A stretch of 64,000 bases of DNA, from positions 27,124,477-27,188,476 of the forward strand of contig NC_092801.1 of the NCBI RefSeq assembly GCF_918797505.1, read 5' to 3'. Of this stretch, positions 9,961 through 19,660 are shown in pieces. The stretch comes from Bemisia tabaci. Its lineage: Eukaryota; Arthropoda; Insecta; Hemiptera; Aleyrodidae. The position numbers and the translations under genes are program-made. The number at the start of each line of letters is the position of its first letter. Positions within the stretch are counted from its first letter, which is position 1. Below the pieces are notes generated by a model. The model saw only the letters and a program-made list of their open reading frames with translations, had not been told where the DNA came from and did not search any database.

Positions 9961-10227
9961 TCCCCCGCATTGAGTCGGCTGTCATTATCATCGCCGGTCG
10001 CGGCGTCCGTGATAATTACAGACCGTGCCCGTTTGCCCATCTCGCCGGTGCGGGACACAATCCCTTCCCCGGGTCGCCGGTCGCCGCCTCCCAGTGCACT
10101 TTTTTATGATTTCATTTTTGCCCTTTTACCGGGCTCCGCCATCCTTTTTATGGACTTCAGAGTTCACCCGGTTTCGTCAGCCGGCTCCGATGTTTGAACG
10201 CCCCAGAGATGGGTCTTTGCGTCTGCT
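9961..10227. other. GC-richer unrecognised stretch
   Basis: Between a J remnant and a complete C element; overlapping frames exist but none resembles a known protein. Confidence 0.4.
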
Positions 10228-10481
10228 CTGCCGTGCTAAGGAAGAACGCCGTATGAACATTCGAGAGTTGCCAAATTTCTTTCGATAAAACGTTTATTTA
10301 TGGGGAAAGTTATGAATGTTTTCCCCTCGAAATTTTTAGGAACTTTAGGTGAAATTGTGAACAAAATTACCTGAAAGATGGGAAAGAAAATATTCACAAG
10401 TTTACCAGGAAATTCGTGATTTCTCTAAGGAAATTTGGCAACGCATGAAGGTTCATACGGCGTTTTTCCGTAGCACAGCAG
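10228..10481. mobile_element. Family C element, complete, TSD TGCT
   Basis: CTGCCGTGCTAAGGAAGAAC starts it and CGGCGTTTTTCCGTAGCACAGCAG ends it in mirror form. The 4-bp TGCT flanks both sides (10224-10227, 10482-10485). Internal symmetry includes TTGCCAAATTTC / GAAATTTGGCAA. It is 254 bp with no coding capacity. Confidence 0.9.
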
Positions 10482-10485
10482 TGCT

Positions 10486-10720
10486 CTAGAGTGCCTTCAC
10501 AGGGCGAGTGCGGACATGTCGGTAATTTTGAAGTTAGTTGATGGAGCTCATAGGCTTAACTTGTCTATAGTTTTCTAGAGTACCTATATGTATAGGGAGA
10601 GTACGGACATGTCGGTAATTTTGAGATTAGGTGATGGAGCTTTCAGGGCCCTAAAGGGCAGCCGATCTAGTGATCCAATTCATAGTGATTTATTATTACA
10701 ACAATGGGTCTGTTGCACGC
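10486..10720 (+). repeat. Two overlapping K1 left-end fragments
   Basis: TAGAGTGCC...GCGGACATGTCGGTAATTTTG (from about 10487) and TAGAGTACCTATATG...CGGACATGTCGGTAATTTTG (from 10576) are the same K1 end in tandem, 89 bp apart. The second runs on through GGGCCCTAAAGGGC and a GTGATTTATTATTACAA segment. Confidence 0.7.
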
Positions 10721-10904
10721 AAGAGATATCGAAAGTGTATCGCGTATGTGGGGAGTTTTTTATGGTGGCCAGCAGTCAGGGTTGCCCGAAGAGAGAGACA
10801 TAACCTAAATTACCAAACAATCCTGCGAACTGTCATAACTCACCTTGCATAAGATTTCAATTGATTGGAAGAATTAATTTTTGCAAAGAAAAATGATACT
10901 CATA

Positions 10905-11040
10905 AAAATAAAAAAATCCATTACTAAAAACCTATTCCCTCAGATTACTCCATTGACATTTGAGGTCATGTTTACATGTCGAACCAATCAATATCGATAC
11001 AATATCACCTGTTCGATGTATCGAATAGGATCCATGGAGA
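10905..11040 (-). repeat. Family AE fragment
   Basis: GAACCAATCAATATCGATAC and TTCGATGTATCGAATAGG match 12005-12300, 34612-34750 and 48855-49174. Confidence 0.7.
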
Positions 11041-11119
11041 ACACATAAAGCGAATTTTATTCTAAGTTCCGAACCTCATTGAGAGGCTCTGCTCGGTTTG
11101 GCCCCATAACCATCAACAC

Positions 11120-11431
11120 TAGAGTCCCTATATACTGAGAGTCGAGACAACACCCTCTCATGGAGTCACAAACTGGAATAAAGATTACAGAAATTGAACG
11201 TTTTTTGTAATCTTTGATCGGCCCATTCTCAAATTCCTTTCCCCGTTCATTATCTCATTCCGTTTGTTCCTTGTCGAACCCGTAATTCCCTGGTCTATTC
11301 CAGATTATAATCTTTGCAATCGGTGAAAATGTAATCTTTATTCCCGTTTGTGACACTGTGAAGGCCTAAAATACGGGAACCTATCAGAAATGGATTCACA
11401 TTGTCTTCACTCTCAGTATAAAGGGACTCTA
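11120..11431. mobile_element. Family K2 element, complete, TSD ATCAACAC
   Basis: TAGAGTCCCTATATACTGAG at the left is mirrored by CTCAGTATAAAGGGACTCTA at the right. ATCAACAC occurs directly on both sides (11112-11119 and 11432-11439), an exact 8-bp target duplication. The YAGNG start plus 8-bp duplication fits a hAT-like non-autonomous element. Interior arms include AAAGATTAC / GTAATCTTT. Confidence 0.93.
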
Positions 11432-11439
11432 ATCAACAC

Positions 11440-11950
11440 CAATGGAATCCGTTGCCAACAGATCCGATCAATCAGACCCGTCAGTTATCGGTAGATCGAA
11501 CCTTTTTTAGGACTACCCGGCGAGGTGGTACCAAAATTACGCACCAACGTTGCCATTCGTCAGTCACCAAATCGGAAGTTCCGAACTCAAATAGAACGCC
11601 AGCTGAAAGGTTTGGGCGCAAAAGTAGTATCGAACTTCCAAATAAAATTCGCTTATGGCATCGATCGCCAGTCGTGACTTTTGAAACGGCCCCATCTTGC
11701 AACGTGGGTTCTGGAGCAACGACACTTGCAACTTGGAAGCGGCGGCGACGATTCATACGGGTAATGGTCTGCTGCTCCGTATTGATTATCAAATCAGTGC
11801 ACGGCAGTCACATGACCGTAATGACGTCACTTCTAACTGCATTTTCTCTAGTGCCATCCCGGGTTTGGCCGTCGCGGGACACCCGAGTTATTATGGTATT
11901 GCATCGCTTCCCCGTCCTCCTCTTCCGCGCGAGTGTTGCAATGTTGCATT
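11440..11950 (+). other. Unrecognised; long open frame judged non-coding
   Basis: A 175-codon frame spans 11452-11979, but its end runs into a C repeat and the peptide is arginine/serine-rich without a recognisable domain. I see no sign of a gene. Confidence 0.4.
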
Positions 11951-12006
11951 CTGCCATGCGAAGGAAAAACGCCGTATGAGCATTCAGGCGTTGCCAAATT
12001 TCTTTT
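11951..12006 (+). repeat. Family C left-end fragment
   Basis: CTGCCATGCGAAGGAAAAAC through GGCGTTGCCAAATTTC; truncated after about 55 bp, where AE begins. Confidence 0.8.
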
Positions 12007-12300
12007 AGTGGATCGTATTCGATGCATCAAACAAGTGAGATAGCATCGATATCGATTGGTTCAACATGTAAACACAAACACAGCCTCAAAAGTCAATTAA
12101 GTAATGTAAGGAAACAGGTTACTGTTTATTGTTTGATTTCAATCGTTCAATGTTTTTATCCTTGCAATGAAAAATGAAATTGTTAGGAATTTTCGCTTTC
12201 AGATTTCCTACTTAAAACCGAAATTTTTTGTTTAAGGTTATGTTCTATTGTTTGAACCAAATGATACATCGAACCACCATCGAACACAGTCAATTTTATT
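12007..12300. repeat. Family AE palindrome, near full length
   Basis: TCGATGCATCAAAC and ATATCGATTGGTTCAAC at the left mirror GTTTGAACCAAATGATACATCGAAC at the right. The centre is AT-rich. Confidence 0.65.
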
Positions 12301-12364
12301 TTTCCCGTTTGCGCTCTAAAAGGGTCAGGTGCAATGACCACATTATTGTGTTCTTGATTATTGT

Positions 12365-12466
12365 AGTTTAGCTAAAAATAATACGATCCATCCTAACAGC
12401 ATAACTTCCTGAATTCAATATCAACCGAGATATCACGCTTTGAAAAATTCGTTTATGACGTCATCA
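12365..12466 (-). repeat. Family AD repeat
   Basis: It is an inverted match of 45842-45940, sharing CAATAT(C/T)AACCGAGATATC, CGCTTTGAAAAATT and GACGTCATC. An A element is inserted at its edge. Confidence 0.75.
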
Positions 12467-12695
12467 CTGGAAAAAAAAAGTCGCTTGGATCTCGAGTCCG
12501 AGCTCTTAATAACATTCAGAAGAAAAAATACTCTTGATTCAACCCGATTCTTCCTTGAATCGAAGAGCCGAGCCTCTTGATGTAGGCGGATTTCCTTTTG
12601 ATTCAAGCAAAAAGTCCGATTGAATCAAGAGTTTTTTTTCTTGTCTATGTCTTTAAAAGTCTGGACTCTAGATCCAAGCGACTTTTTTTCCAGAG
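12467..12695. mobile_element. Family A foldback element
   Basis: CACTGGAAAAAAAAAGTCGC at the left, ...GCGACTTTTTTTCCAGAG at the right, with the family core AATCAAGAG inside. More diverged than the other copies, especially in the left arm. Confidence 0.85.
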
Positions 12696-13067
12696 ATCCA
12701 CTGCGCTGCTTTGATATCGATTAAGTTAAAATTTTGCTGTACGACAAAGATCAACTTGTTCAATCCCTCTTGAATCGTCCATCCCACCCCTTCCGACCCA
12801 TTTCCACCCTTACACCGCCGGATACCGCGCTGGTCGCGGTCGACAGTTACGAGGGTGGTTAATTCGATTTAATCCATGTCGGACGTGACGACGCGACGTG
12901 GTTCCCGACCCTCCCCGTTCGGAGGGTGGAAGGGGGAAGAGATAATGGCGTGAGATCGTCGTTTGATGGCGAGTTTTAAAAGGATAAGGAGCACGTGCTT
13001 GGAGGTTTAAAGACTCGGAGGTGGGGATACCGTGGGATTTCAGTTTTATTTTTAGATTCTGAAGTTT
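12696..13067. other. Unrecognised, partly GC-rich
   Basis: A CpG-richer block spans about 12820-12990; no gene or repeat is recognised. Confidence 0.45.
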
Positions 13068-13075
13068 ATTATGAT

Positions 13076-13237
13076 CAGAGGCGGATCCAGCAATTTGGCA
13101 ACAGCGGGTTCCCTACATTTAAACCTATGTTAAATAATCGATTCTTGTCGGAGCACCTAGCCTCTCCAAGAATCGATATATTTCCATAGGTTTAAACGGA
13201 GAAAAACATTGTTGCTAATTTGCTCGATTCGCCAATG
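13076..13237. mobile_element. Family H element, complete
   Basis: CAGAGGCGGATCCAGCAATT starts it; the mirrored right end is diverged (TGCTCGATTCGCCAATG). ATTATGAT and ATTACGAT flank it, a 7/8 match typical of an 8-bp duplication. The arms carry AATCGATTCTTG / AAGAATCGAT and CCTATG / CATAGG. The CAGAGGCGGATCC end is typical of hAT-like elements in arthropods. Confidence 0.88.
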
Positions 13238-13286
13238 ATTACGATTAGATGACATTACGTCGGAGCAACGTCGGTTGGAGCGCAGC

Positions 13287-13826
13287 CAGGGTGTCTACAA
13301 GTCCAGAATTTCCTGAAAGTCCGGAAATAATAATGATTTTTTAAGGGCGGTCCGGAAGTACTAAAAAAGTGCGAAAATTCCACAAGAAGGTCGGGAATTT
13401 TTTCATTTTTGTCGCAATTTGAGCTAGAAATTCAAATTTTTAAAATTATTCGAATTTCGTCAAATGATGGAGGTGCTGAAAAAGTACTTAATTTTTCTGT
13501 CAAGGAGGTACTGAAATTCTTGAGAATGCACTGCAAAAGTACCGATTTTGTAAGGGCGGTCCGGAAGTACTGAAAAAGTGCGGAAATTCCACAAGAAGGT
13601 CCGGAAGTTTTTTCCATTTTTGTCGCAATTTGAGCGAGAAATTCAAATTTTTGAAATTTTCCGGATTTCGTCAAATGGAGGTACCTACTGAAAAAGTACT
13701 GTATACTGTTCTGTTACAGGGGCACTGAATTTTTCTGTTATGGCGGTACTGAAATTCTTGGGAATGCACTGCAAAAGAACTGTATAAGTACTGATTGTTG
13801 GCCAGCCTGTTTTAGTAGAAACCCTG
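13287..13826 (+). mobile_element. Family B element with internal tandem duplication
   Basis: CAGGGTGTCTACAAGTCC to GTAGAAACCCTG, flanked by GCAGC on both sides (5-bp duplication). The block from TAAGGGCGGTCCGGAAGTAC through CTGAAATTCTTG occurs twice (about 13340-13550 and 13551-13775), making this copy 540 bp rather than about 300. Confidence 0.88.
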
Positions 13827-13866
13827 GCAGCTCTTTTCGAATTCAGCAGGATGTCTACCAACTGGA

Positions 13867-14113
13867 GGGGGGACAAATTCTAGGACAAAGAATACATAGG
13901 TAATTTGGAGCGATCCTATTGGTTGAAATGGATGGTTCCTATGGACTAAAGGAGAAACTAACTATAGGGTCTCTCGTGGGTTGCCGCTAGTCAGTCGATT
14001 ACCTACCTTCTTTGTCCATTGCAACCAACCGCTTCCACCAATAGGATCCCTTCATAACCCTTTTAACTAATTTGTCTCTAGCTTTGTCTACCAATTCTAA
14101 CAATCAGCCTGCT
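13867..14113. mobile_element. Family F element
   Basis: GATCCTATTGGTTG and GGGTCTCTCGTGGGTTGCC in the middle, ACCAATAGGATCCC and CAATCAGCCTGCT at the right, match other F copies. The left end is diverged. Confidence 0.75.
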
Positions 14114-14150
14114 AGATATGTGCTCGCACACTGTGCACGCGCCGTGAGTC

Positions 14151-14487
14151 CAGACACAAGAGACCCTCAACTGGCCTCTTGGCGACAGGTGGAAGCTTTT
14201 ACTTTCGAGGATTCAACACTTCCTCATAGACAATTATAAGGGAGCAACAGTCATCGCTCTTTTTTCGGCTGTTGACCTACCTACACGGTGGTTGATGAGC
14301 TCAAGGTGACGTCATGAGCCAAACAATTTCCCCAAATTTCGACTTGTTTTGGCTCGTTTGCGAAACGAAACTGCCAACACGTTGTTGAACATCAACCATG
14401 TAGGTAAGTCAACAGTTATCTGTTGAAGTCCCGAAAGTAAAAGCTTTCACAATATCCGAGGTATGAGTGGAGGGTCTCTTGTCTCTG
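14151..14487. mobile_element. Family G element, complete, TSD CGTGAGTC
   Basis: CAGACACAAGAGACCCTCAA to GAGGGTCTCTTGTCTCTG are inverted ends. CGTGAGTC flanks both sides exactly (14143-14150 and 14488-14495). Subterminal arms share GAAGCTTTTACTTTCG / CGAAAGTAAAAGCTT. hAT-like by end and duplication length. Confidence 0.93.
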
Positions 14488-15124
14488 CGTGAGTCTCACA
14501 ACCAGATCCTAGTCGTCCAGTTTTCCTCGCGTTTTCCACCAAAAACCATCGGTTACCGCACAGGCCACACCGTGGTCCGTGACGCCGCTCACAAATCCCG
14601 TTCCATTTCCTCTCATTGTTCGCGCTCACTGCGTGGGTCCACGCACTAACACCCGAACCGAACCAAGCGCCGGGATTTACAAACAAGCAGGAAGCTCCAA
14701 CGCATTGGCGTCGGAGAGCGGCTCTGGGGGCAGTAGTTGTAGTCAAGAATGAGGGCCTAGACACATTTTGTCATTGATGTACAATCCGACAACTGTCGAT
14801 TCATGTTTTGTAACTTAGCAGATTTACGTAGCCGGTGTATAAATGTGTATTGGGCTTTGATATGGCGAATACATGGCATTATCACTTGTTGTATACTTTT
14901 AATTTTGAAAGCTCTTTGGAGGTCCGCTTCCTAAAAAATCTCTGGTTGATAAGTCGTTTAGCGAGGCTGCAAAAAATTTGCATTTTTATATCTGAAAGTG
15001 TAGGTATTGGTTTTTTGTATAATTGTTTTTTTGGATTGCTGGAAAAGTAACGCATACTTCTATAATTTAGGACTGAGTCAGGGAAATATAAGGTTCGTTA
15101 AATAGTAAATATTCCTAGTACCGT
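14488..15124. other. No recognisable feature
   Basis: GC-moderate to 14720, then AT-rich. No repeat family shared with the window was seen. Confidence 0.45.
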
Positions 15125-15394
15125 GTGACACTATTGTTAACGAAAAGTTTTTGCAACTTGTCAAAGAGGTTGTTGAATGATCTTCGAATAACTTTTGATG
15201 AGCTAGAGGTAATGGTTCTATCTGCAGCTCGTGGACTTCTGTACGATATTGTCCAGAATCATCTAAATTTTCAAAAAGTGTCCGCTTGTTCGATACCCAA
15301 TTTGCTCATTCATGCATACAAGGAGAAGCGCATGAAAGCTTTAGCAGACATTTTGGAGATGAATCAAGAATTAGATGAAGAATTTATGACTTAA
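15125..15394 (+). pseudogene. Remnant of a mariner-type transposase
   Basis: An 89-residue frame resembles the DNA-binding and linker part of a mariner-family transposase. Residues 18-26 (NDLRITFDE) fit the segment before the second helix-turn-helix. Residues 40-52 (YDIVQNHLNFQKV) fit the recognition helix and the start of the linker motif, and AYKEKRM fits the conserved H-K-x-x-R-M-type stretch. A family protein would have a WVP motif here; this copy reads SIP, and the frame stops just before the catalytic TGDE motif. No catalytic DD(D/E) part is visible downstream, and no inverted ends were found. I judge it a dead fragment. The family call rests on pattern memory, not alignment. Confidence 0.55.
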
Positions 15395-16381
15395 ATCACG
15401 GCACCTTAATCACGGGATGACCTTAATTACGGCAACTATTTATTGTCCATGAGATGCAGATGGTTCCATTTCCCTAGCTCATCAAAAGGTATTCGAAGAT
15501 CAATTTCATAAATAATCAGCCCATGAGTGGGTCCAGAATGAGGGAGAAGGAAAAGTTGAAATAATTTTACTGGAAGGAGGGATAAATGAGGTACTCACCG
15601 AATTTATTCGTACAGAACATTCAAAAATCCCGTGAAAAAACAGCTCACAAATAAAAGCAAATTGCCATAGAAACTTCTTCACGAAATCACACACACAACG
15701 AAGAACGAGGCGCTACAGACGAGTCCGTCCAGGACAAGTTAAAAAATTCCCATGAGCCGAGTGTCGTAGGTTAAGGGCCCGTTCGCCAAAACTAATCGGA
15801 ACTGTATGAATGAATTGCTCCTTTTAAAAATCAAAACAATATCGAATTGCGATATATTACACAGTTAAGATAGGGCTATGTCCTGTCGTAAGCGGCGACA
15901 TACAGTCGATATCATTTCAATAATCGCCCCAATGGCCACGATAGTTGTTTAGACGTTTACGGTTTCCCTGGTAACCTTTGTTTGCTATCAGCTGATATCA
16001 AGTAATATGACTAGGAAGCTCCAACCCAGTAGTTAAAGCTTCCTTAACCGCGAAAACTTTAAAATTCAAATTTTCAAATTTTGAACGTAAAGTACATTTT
16101 TTCCATCACGAGATAAAAGCACAAACAAGTTTTGAATTGTTGACTGTATCACCATGATTCCAAAAATACAATACACAACATAGCATTGACTAACAATAAA
16201 ACAGTATGCAATAAAATAAAGTCATGACAAGGAACATAGCCGAAAATGGCGCCGATTCCCATCAACCAACGCGCGGTCTCTACAATGTAACATGCTGCAT
16301 TGATACTCCCCAGCTGGGACCGTCCGGAATAGCAGCTCTAGTGCAAGCACCAGAGCCGCACAAGAACAACTCGCCGTATTC
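15395..16381. other. No recognisable feature
   Basis: AT-rich non-coding sequence. It may hold further decayed transposon DNA after the mariner remnant, but I could not recognise any. Confidence 0.45.
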
Positions 16382-16483
16382 AAATCAAAGGGAACTATCT
16401 CCATTGAGACATGGGCCCTGCCGTGCGTCTAGGCTCGTGGGCCACAGGGCCCAGGTCTCAGTTGAGATGGTTCCTTTTGATTT
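16382..16483. repeat. Short palindrome V
   Basis: AAATCAAAGGGAACTATCTC and GGGCCCTG at the left pair with CAGGGCCC and GAGATGGTTCCTTTTGATTT at the right. Arms are about 39 bp with a short loop. Confidence 0.85.
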
Positions 16484-16564
16484 AAGTACGTCAAACTACA
16501 ATAGTGCAGTGCTATGGAAATACACCGTATGCACACTCGAGAGTTGCCAAATTTCCCTTGATAA

Positions 16565-16641
16565 AACATGTATTTTTGACAATATTCATGCATATTTTTC
16601 ATTGAAATTTGTATAAACTTCAGGCACAATTGCTAACAAAA
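16565..16641 (+). repeat. C-derived direct repeat left of B
   Basis: It starts AACATGTATTTTTGAC and ends AACAAAA directly against B. Partner: 16943-17018. Confidence 0.95.
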
Positions 16642-16942
16642 CAGGGTGTCTACGAGTCCGGAATTTCCGGAAATAGTACCGAGTTTTTAAGGGGGGTCTG
16701 GAAGTACTGGAAAAGTACGGAAATTCCGTAAAAGGTCCGGAAATTTTATAATTTTTTGGTCATTTTTGTCTCAATTTGAGCGAGAAATTCGAATTTTTAA
16801 AATTTTCCGAATTTCGTCAAATGGAGGTACTGAAAAAGTACTGATTTTTTCTATTGAGGAGGTACTGAATTTTTTGGGAATGTACTGAAAAAGTACTGTA
16901 AAAGTACTGATTTTTGGCCAGCCTGTTTTGCTAGACACCCTG
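16642..16942 (+). mobile_element. Family B element inside C
   Basis: CAGGGTGTCTACGAGTCCGG to GCTAGACACCCTG, 301 bp, typical interior. No 5-bp duplication; instead the long direct repeats abut both ends. Confidence 0.92.
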
Positions 16943-17018
16943 AACATGTATTTTTGACAATATTCGTGCAGTTTTGCATTGAAATTTTCATAAACTTTAG
17001 GTAAAATTGTCAACAAAA
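16943..17018 (+). repeat. C-derived direct repeat right of B
   Basis: About 10 differences and one gap versus 16565-16641, so the duplication is not new. Confidence 0.95.
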
Positions 17019-17131
17019 TTATCCGAAAATTTTGGAAAAAACTATTCAAAAATTTTCCAGTAAATTCGATTTTTATCGGAGGAAACTTGGCAACGCCTGA
17101 AGCTTCATACGGCGTTTTTCCTGAACACGGC

Positions 17132-17535
17132 CATAGAATAACCCCAACTCGGAGGATAGTGACCGCAAGTCCATATCCGACTCCGGAAACCCAACAATCA
17201 ACACTATCATCTCCATCAAATTATCTCCCGATGACGCTTTTCGACCCGGCGTTGCCGTCGCGCCCGGACGGGTGACCCACGGTCGAACCGGTTCGCGGTC
17301 GGCGGTTTTCTTGAACTAGTTGGTAGCGGGGCGCGGCTTTCGACGTTTCCACGGGCCGCGGACAATGGGAGCGCGGGAGAGGTCGGAGCTGGGTGGCCTG
17401 CCCCCCGAAGGACCCCCGGGGTTGATTCCGGCCGGGAATCAATTTTGTGATCTCGTGTTGGGGGCACGCACGGTGCATGGGCGTTTGGGTCGCTTGGTGC
17501 GGGATTAGTGGAGCGTTCGTCACTTTCGGTTCAAT
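17132..17535. promoter_or_regulatory. CpG-rich patch
   Basis: From about 17230 to 17515 the sequence is GC- and CpG-rich, unlike its neighbours. It could be a promoter-like island. No gene is recognisable on either strand. Confidence 0.25.
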
Positions 17536-17565
17536 TAGAGTACCTATACAATAGAGAGAGTAAGG
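17536..17565 (+). repeat. K1 left-end fragment
   Basis: TAGAGTACCTATACAATAGA followed by GAGAGTAAGG; it is interrupted by the T element. Confidence 0.65.
17558..17565 (+). repeat. 8-bp target duplication of T element, left
   Basis: GAGTAAGG; the same eight bases follow the element at 18499-18506. Confidence 0.93.
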
Positions 17566-17845
17566 CATAGAGTACATAGAGTCGTAATGTAGGTGGATGA
17601 ACTGGCGCCACTTTTAAGCATTTTCCAGGTCCCGAATTCCGAGACTCCTGTGTGACGCCGGGTCATTTTTTCGATACACAATCGATTGTTCGCGATACAC
17701 GGGTACCCGGCCATCCAATGTAAACAAAGAAGATAGGAATCACCACGTATTCCACACCGCCATTTTGGATCGAACATATATCGAAAAAGTGACCCGAACT
17801 CGGCGCACACCGGGCTCGGAACGGTAACGTTGCATGGTGGCAACG

Positions 17846-17967
17846 ATCATGGTGTCAACAAACCAAAAATCTGATCATGGAGTCAACGATTGTTGACGTC
17901 GTGATCAGGCAGTAAAACGCAAAAATGGGCCCTGAGCATGGTGTCAACGATCACGGTGTCAACAAAC
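17846..17967 (+). repeat. Left iteron cluster of T element
   Basis: Copies of GATCA(T/C)GG(T/A)GTCAAC occur near 17849, 17873, 17934 (as GAGCATGG...) and 17950, with one inverted copy GTTGACGTCGTGATC near 17892. Confidence 0.9.
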
Positions 17968-18046
17968 AGAAAAATATCTTCCTTGTGAGTAAAATTAAAA
18001 AATTAAGTGTACAGGAGAGGTCTGGGTCACGTATAGTTGGATTAGG

Positions 18047-18235
18047 TTAGTTTAGGTCAGGACATAGTACGGTTAGATTAAGTAGGTAAGGTTAAAGTTA
18101 TGTAGGGTAAGGTCGGGGAAAGTTAAGCTCTGTGAAAGTGGGATAGGTCTTGTAAGGTGAAGTTCTGAAGTTGGCTAAGGTTAGGTTAGGTTAGGTTAGG
18201 TTAGGTTAGGTTAGGTAAGGTTAGAGTAAATAACA
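18047..18235 (+). repeat. Interstitial TTAGG-type repeats
   Basis: Seven exact TTAGG units run from 18181 to 18215, within about 190 bp of degenerate GTTAGG/GTAAGG units. TTAGG is the usual insect telomere unit. Its position mid-element shows it is internal, not a chromosome end. Confidence 0.93.
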
Positions 18236-18287
18236 CAAGAAAAACAAGACTTGAAATTTAAAAGGTGTTATTGAGGCAAGTTTTAAG

Positions 18288-18424
18288 TTTCGTTGACGTC
18301 GTGATCGTTGACACCGTGATCACTTTTCATAAGGGTCAGAATTTTTTATTTTTGGATGATCATGGTGTCAACAAAAACTTAGAAAAACTGTTTGTTGACA
18401 CCATGATCGTTGACACCATGCTAC
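18288..18424 (-). repeat. Right iteron cluster of T element
   Basis: GTTGACGTCGTGATC, GTTGACACCGTGATC, GTTGACACCATGATC and GTTGACACCATGC occur, plus one forward GATCATGGTGTCAAC near 18358. Confidence 0.9.
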
Positions 18425-18507
18425 GTAATCCTCGGAACTCGTCGAGCAGAACATGGCGCCAGCTCTCCCATTTACATTATGACTCTATGTACTCTATGGA
18501 GTAAGGA

Positions 18508-18815
18508 CAGGGTGTCTACAAGTCCGAAATTTCCGGAAAGTCCGGAAATAGTATGATTTTTCAAGAGCGGTCCGGAAGTACTGAAAAAGTGCGGAAATTC
18601 CGCAAAAAGATCCGGAATTTTTTTAATTTTTTGTCATTTTTGTCGCAATTTCAAATTTTTGAAATGTTTCGAATTTCGTCAAACCGAGGTACTGAAAAAG
18701 TACGGAATTTTTCTGTTGGAGGAGGTACTGAATTTCTTGAGAATGTACTGACAAAGTACTGAAAAAGTACTGTAAAAGTACTTAATTTTGACCAGCCTGT
18801 TTAGTAGACACCCCG
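18508..18815 (+). mobile_element. Family B element, TSD AAGGA
   Basis: CAGGGTGTCTACAAGTCCG to GTAGACACCCCG with AAGGA on both sides (18503-18507 and 18816-18820). This copy best shows the 5-bp duplication of the family. It lies immediately after the T element. Confidence 0.92.
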
Positions 18816-18821
18816 AAGGAC

Positions 18822-18960
18822 ACTAGCGACCTGGAAAACCGGGAAACGCAGGGGTTTTTTTTTTTTTTTTTCGTGTCAAGGAAGTCAGGGAGTCCGCAAC
18901 AATGCGGCATGTCAGGGAATTTGATTTTGTAAGCAATTCTCGTGTCAGGGAAAACAAAGA
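18822..18960 (+). repeat. Diverged D-like fragment with T-run
   Basis: GGAAAACCGGGAAACG, GTCAGGGAATTT and GTGTCAGGGAAAAC are D motifs; a T run of 18 lies at about 18854-18871. Confidence 0.55.
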
Positions 18961-19304
18961 ACACGGATTTTTGCTGTTGAAAATTTATGATGAATCAAGT
19001 TTCAGAAAAATGGAATCGATACTAAAATTTCTACCAGAATTTCCGCTGTTGTTTCTTTTTGAAAGTGAGGCATTACTCATATGGCAACATGCAATGCACT
19101 ATGGTACATTTTACATCAGGGGGTCCCATCGGCTGGAAAGGGCGCATTCTGGTGATCAGAAGCGCCTAAAAGAGAACATATCCGATCATGTTTGATGTGG
19201 AAGAATAGTGTTTGGACGAATCTCGTTATTTTTTGCAGATCTATGATCTGAACTTGGCAAAACACAAATTTGTGACTGGCGCAACTCAAACTGACCCCAT
19301 CACA
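18961..19304. other. No recognisable feature
   Basis: AT-rich, no shared repeat. Confidence 0.4.
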
Positions 19305-19312
19305 CCTTTTAC

Positions 19313-19652
19313 CAGAGACAAGAGACCCTCCACTAGTAGCTTGGCCACGGTGGAAGCTTTTACTTTCGGGACTTCAGCATTCTACTGTTGACTTACCCAA
19401 ATGGTTGATGTTTAACAACGTGTTGGCAGTTTCGTTTTGCAAACAAGCCGAAAATGGCCGACGTTTGGGAAAGTTGTTCGGCTCATGACGTCATCCGAAG
19501 CTCATCATCGACCATGTAGGTAAGTCAACAGCCGAAAATAGGGTGATGACTATTGCTCGCTAACAATTGTCCATATGGAATTATTGTTGAAACCCCGAAA
19601 GTAAAAGCTTCCACCTGTCGCTAGGAGGCCAGTGGAGGGTCTCTTGTCTCTG
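19313..19652. mobile_element. Family G element, complete, TSD CCTTTTAC
   Basis: CAGAGACAAGAGACCCTCCA and its mirror TGGAGGGTCTCTTGTCTCTG form the ends. CCTTTTAC flanks both sides exactly (19305-19312, 19653-19660). It is 340 bp. Interior arms share GTTGACTTACC / GGTAAGTCAAC. Confidence 0.95.
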
Positions 19653-19660
19653 CCTTTTAC

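Larger units (their letters stand above)
16505..17131. mobile_element. Family C element carrying an internal B element
   Basis: Diverged C termini (GCTATGGAAATACACCG... and GCTTCATACGGCGTTTTTCC...) enclose a B element at 16642-16942. A 77-bp piece of the C interior (16565-16641) is repeated as 76 bp directly after B (16943-17018). Confidence 0.9.
17566..18498. mobile_element. T element: inverted-repeat element with iterons and telomere-like core
   Basis: CATAGAGTACATAGAGTCGT at the left is mirrored by GACTCTATGTACTCTATG at the right; inverted ends extend about 45 bp to GGCGCCA. An exact 8-bp GAGTAAGG duplication flanks it. Subterminally there are about ten copies of a 15-bp motif (GATCATGGTGTCAAC or its complement), four to five on each side in mostly opposite orientation. 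The centre holds TTAGG-type repeats. It is 933 bp and has no transposase. The layout (ends, subterminal iterons, 8-bp duplication) fits a non-autonomous hAT- or P-like element. Confidence 0.9.

Noticed and set aside
11452..11979. 175-codon open frame
   Set aside because: No recognisable domain, end runs into a C repeat, composition explains openness.
18181..18215. Chromosome end (telomere)
   Set aside because: Only seven perfect TTAGG units, flanked on both sides by the same transposon-like element; interstitial.
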